Positions 5,581-5,960 of a stretch of DNA of 5,960 bases are shown here, in pieces. The notes under the pieces are model-generated. The model had not been told where the DNA came from. It worked only from the letters and a program-made list of their open reading frames with translations, and did not search any database. The stretch is from Thermoguttaceae bacterium (GTDB lineage: Bacteria > Planctomycetota > Planctomycetia > Pirellulales > Thermoguttaceae), in contig JAFYVO010000289.1 in the NCBI GenBank assembly GCA_017549085.1, forward strand, positions 1-5,960, written 5' to 3'. The position numbers were made by a program, and so were the translations under genes. Every line of letters starts with the position of its first letter. Position 1 is the first letter of the stretch.

Positions 5581-5960
5581 ATGAATATCGGTTATTATCC
5601 GGGTTGCGCTCTGCACGGTTCGTCGGACGATTACGAAACGTCGGTGCGCGCGTGTTTGAAAGCGTTGGACGTCAAACTCGACGAACTCGACGACTGGATT
5701 TGCTGCGGCGCGACCGCGGCGCACTCGATCAATAAAAAATTGGCGACCGCGCTTCCGGCCCGCAATTTGGGGATCGCGCAAAAAATGAAGCTCGACCGCC
5801 TTTTCGCGCCGTGCCCGATGTGCTCGATGGAGCTGAAAAAGGCGAACGACGAACTGCAAAATCCGGAAGTTCGCGCCGAAATGGAAAAAATCGTCGAAAC
5901 GCCGCTCTCCGGTTCGGTCGACGTGATCAACTTGATCCAAGTTTTCCAAGCGATCGGATA
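5581..5960 (+). CDS. hdrB: HdrB-like heterodisulfide reductase subunit (CCG domain), 3' end outside window
   Basis: The frame is open from ATG 5581 to the last base, giving 126 codons without a stop; the gene continues off the right edge. It starts MNIGYYPGCALHGSS, typical of HdrB. Cysteines at 9, 41/42, 78 and 81 form a complete CX31CCX35CXXC pattern, the first of the two CCG motifs expected in a full HdrB of roughly 290 residues. CCG cysteines bind the noncubane [4Fe-4S] clusters that carry out disulfide reduction in characterised HdrB. In view the segments are YYPGC, WICCGATAAH and APCPMCSMEL. AGAGG at 5568-5572 sits 8 nt before the ATG. Only 29 nt separate it from hdrC and no terminator lies between, so co-transcription is expected. 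Glycolate oxidase GlpC/LutA-type proteins share CCG motifs, but the small, separate HdrC upstream favours HdrB. Confidence 0.9.
   Translation, partial: MNIGYYPGCALHGSSDDYETSVRACLKALDVKLDELDDWICCGATAAHSINKKLATALPARNLGIAQKMKLDRLFAPCPMCSMELKKANDELQNPEVRAEMEKIVETPLSGSVDVINLIQVFQAIG

Overview
The window is bacterial, GC-rich and dominated by CG-containing triplets (TCG, CGA, GCG), with one clearly AT-richer stretch at about 4740-4985. It looks like chromosomal sequence from an anaerobic or facultatively anaerobic bacterium. A planctomycete (Pirellulales/Thermoguttaceae type) is my best guess. It rests on the unusual BRCT + MerR-type HTH + TPR protein, a lone MoxR ATPase, an OleB-like hydrolase and bacterial Hdr genes. 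There is no rRNA or other decisive taxonomic marker, so this is inference only. No mobile element, CRISPR array, tRNA or rRNA was recognised.

Left part (1-2928), three genes on the + strand: the 3' part of an RluA-family pseudouridine synthase (1-711), an alpha/beta hydrolase of the haloalkane dehalogenase/OleB type (769-1686), and a MoxR-family AAA ATPase (1782-2858). Gaps are 57 and 95 nt. The block ends at a good intrinsic terminator (2896-2928). The functions are unrelated, so this is probably a loose co-directional cluster rather than one pathway.

Middle (2964-4634), one long gene on the - strand: a 556-residue protein with an N-terminal BRCT-like domain, a MerR-like helix-turn-helix, a proline-rich linker and C-terminal TPRs. 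It converges on moxR. Its leader contains a hairpin followed by seven U residues, a candidate attenuator (4671-4707).

Right part (4635-5960): a 350-nt divergent intergenic region carries two sigma70-like promoters, an AT-rich inverted repeat and a small GC inverted repeat. It leads into hdrC (4985-5551) and hdrB (from 5581, cut by the window end). These encode the iron-sulfur and CCG-domain subunits of a heterodisulfide-reductase-like complex. An hdrA-type flavoprotein and its electron-input partners would be expected just beyond the right edge.
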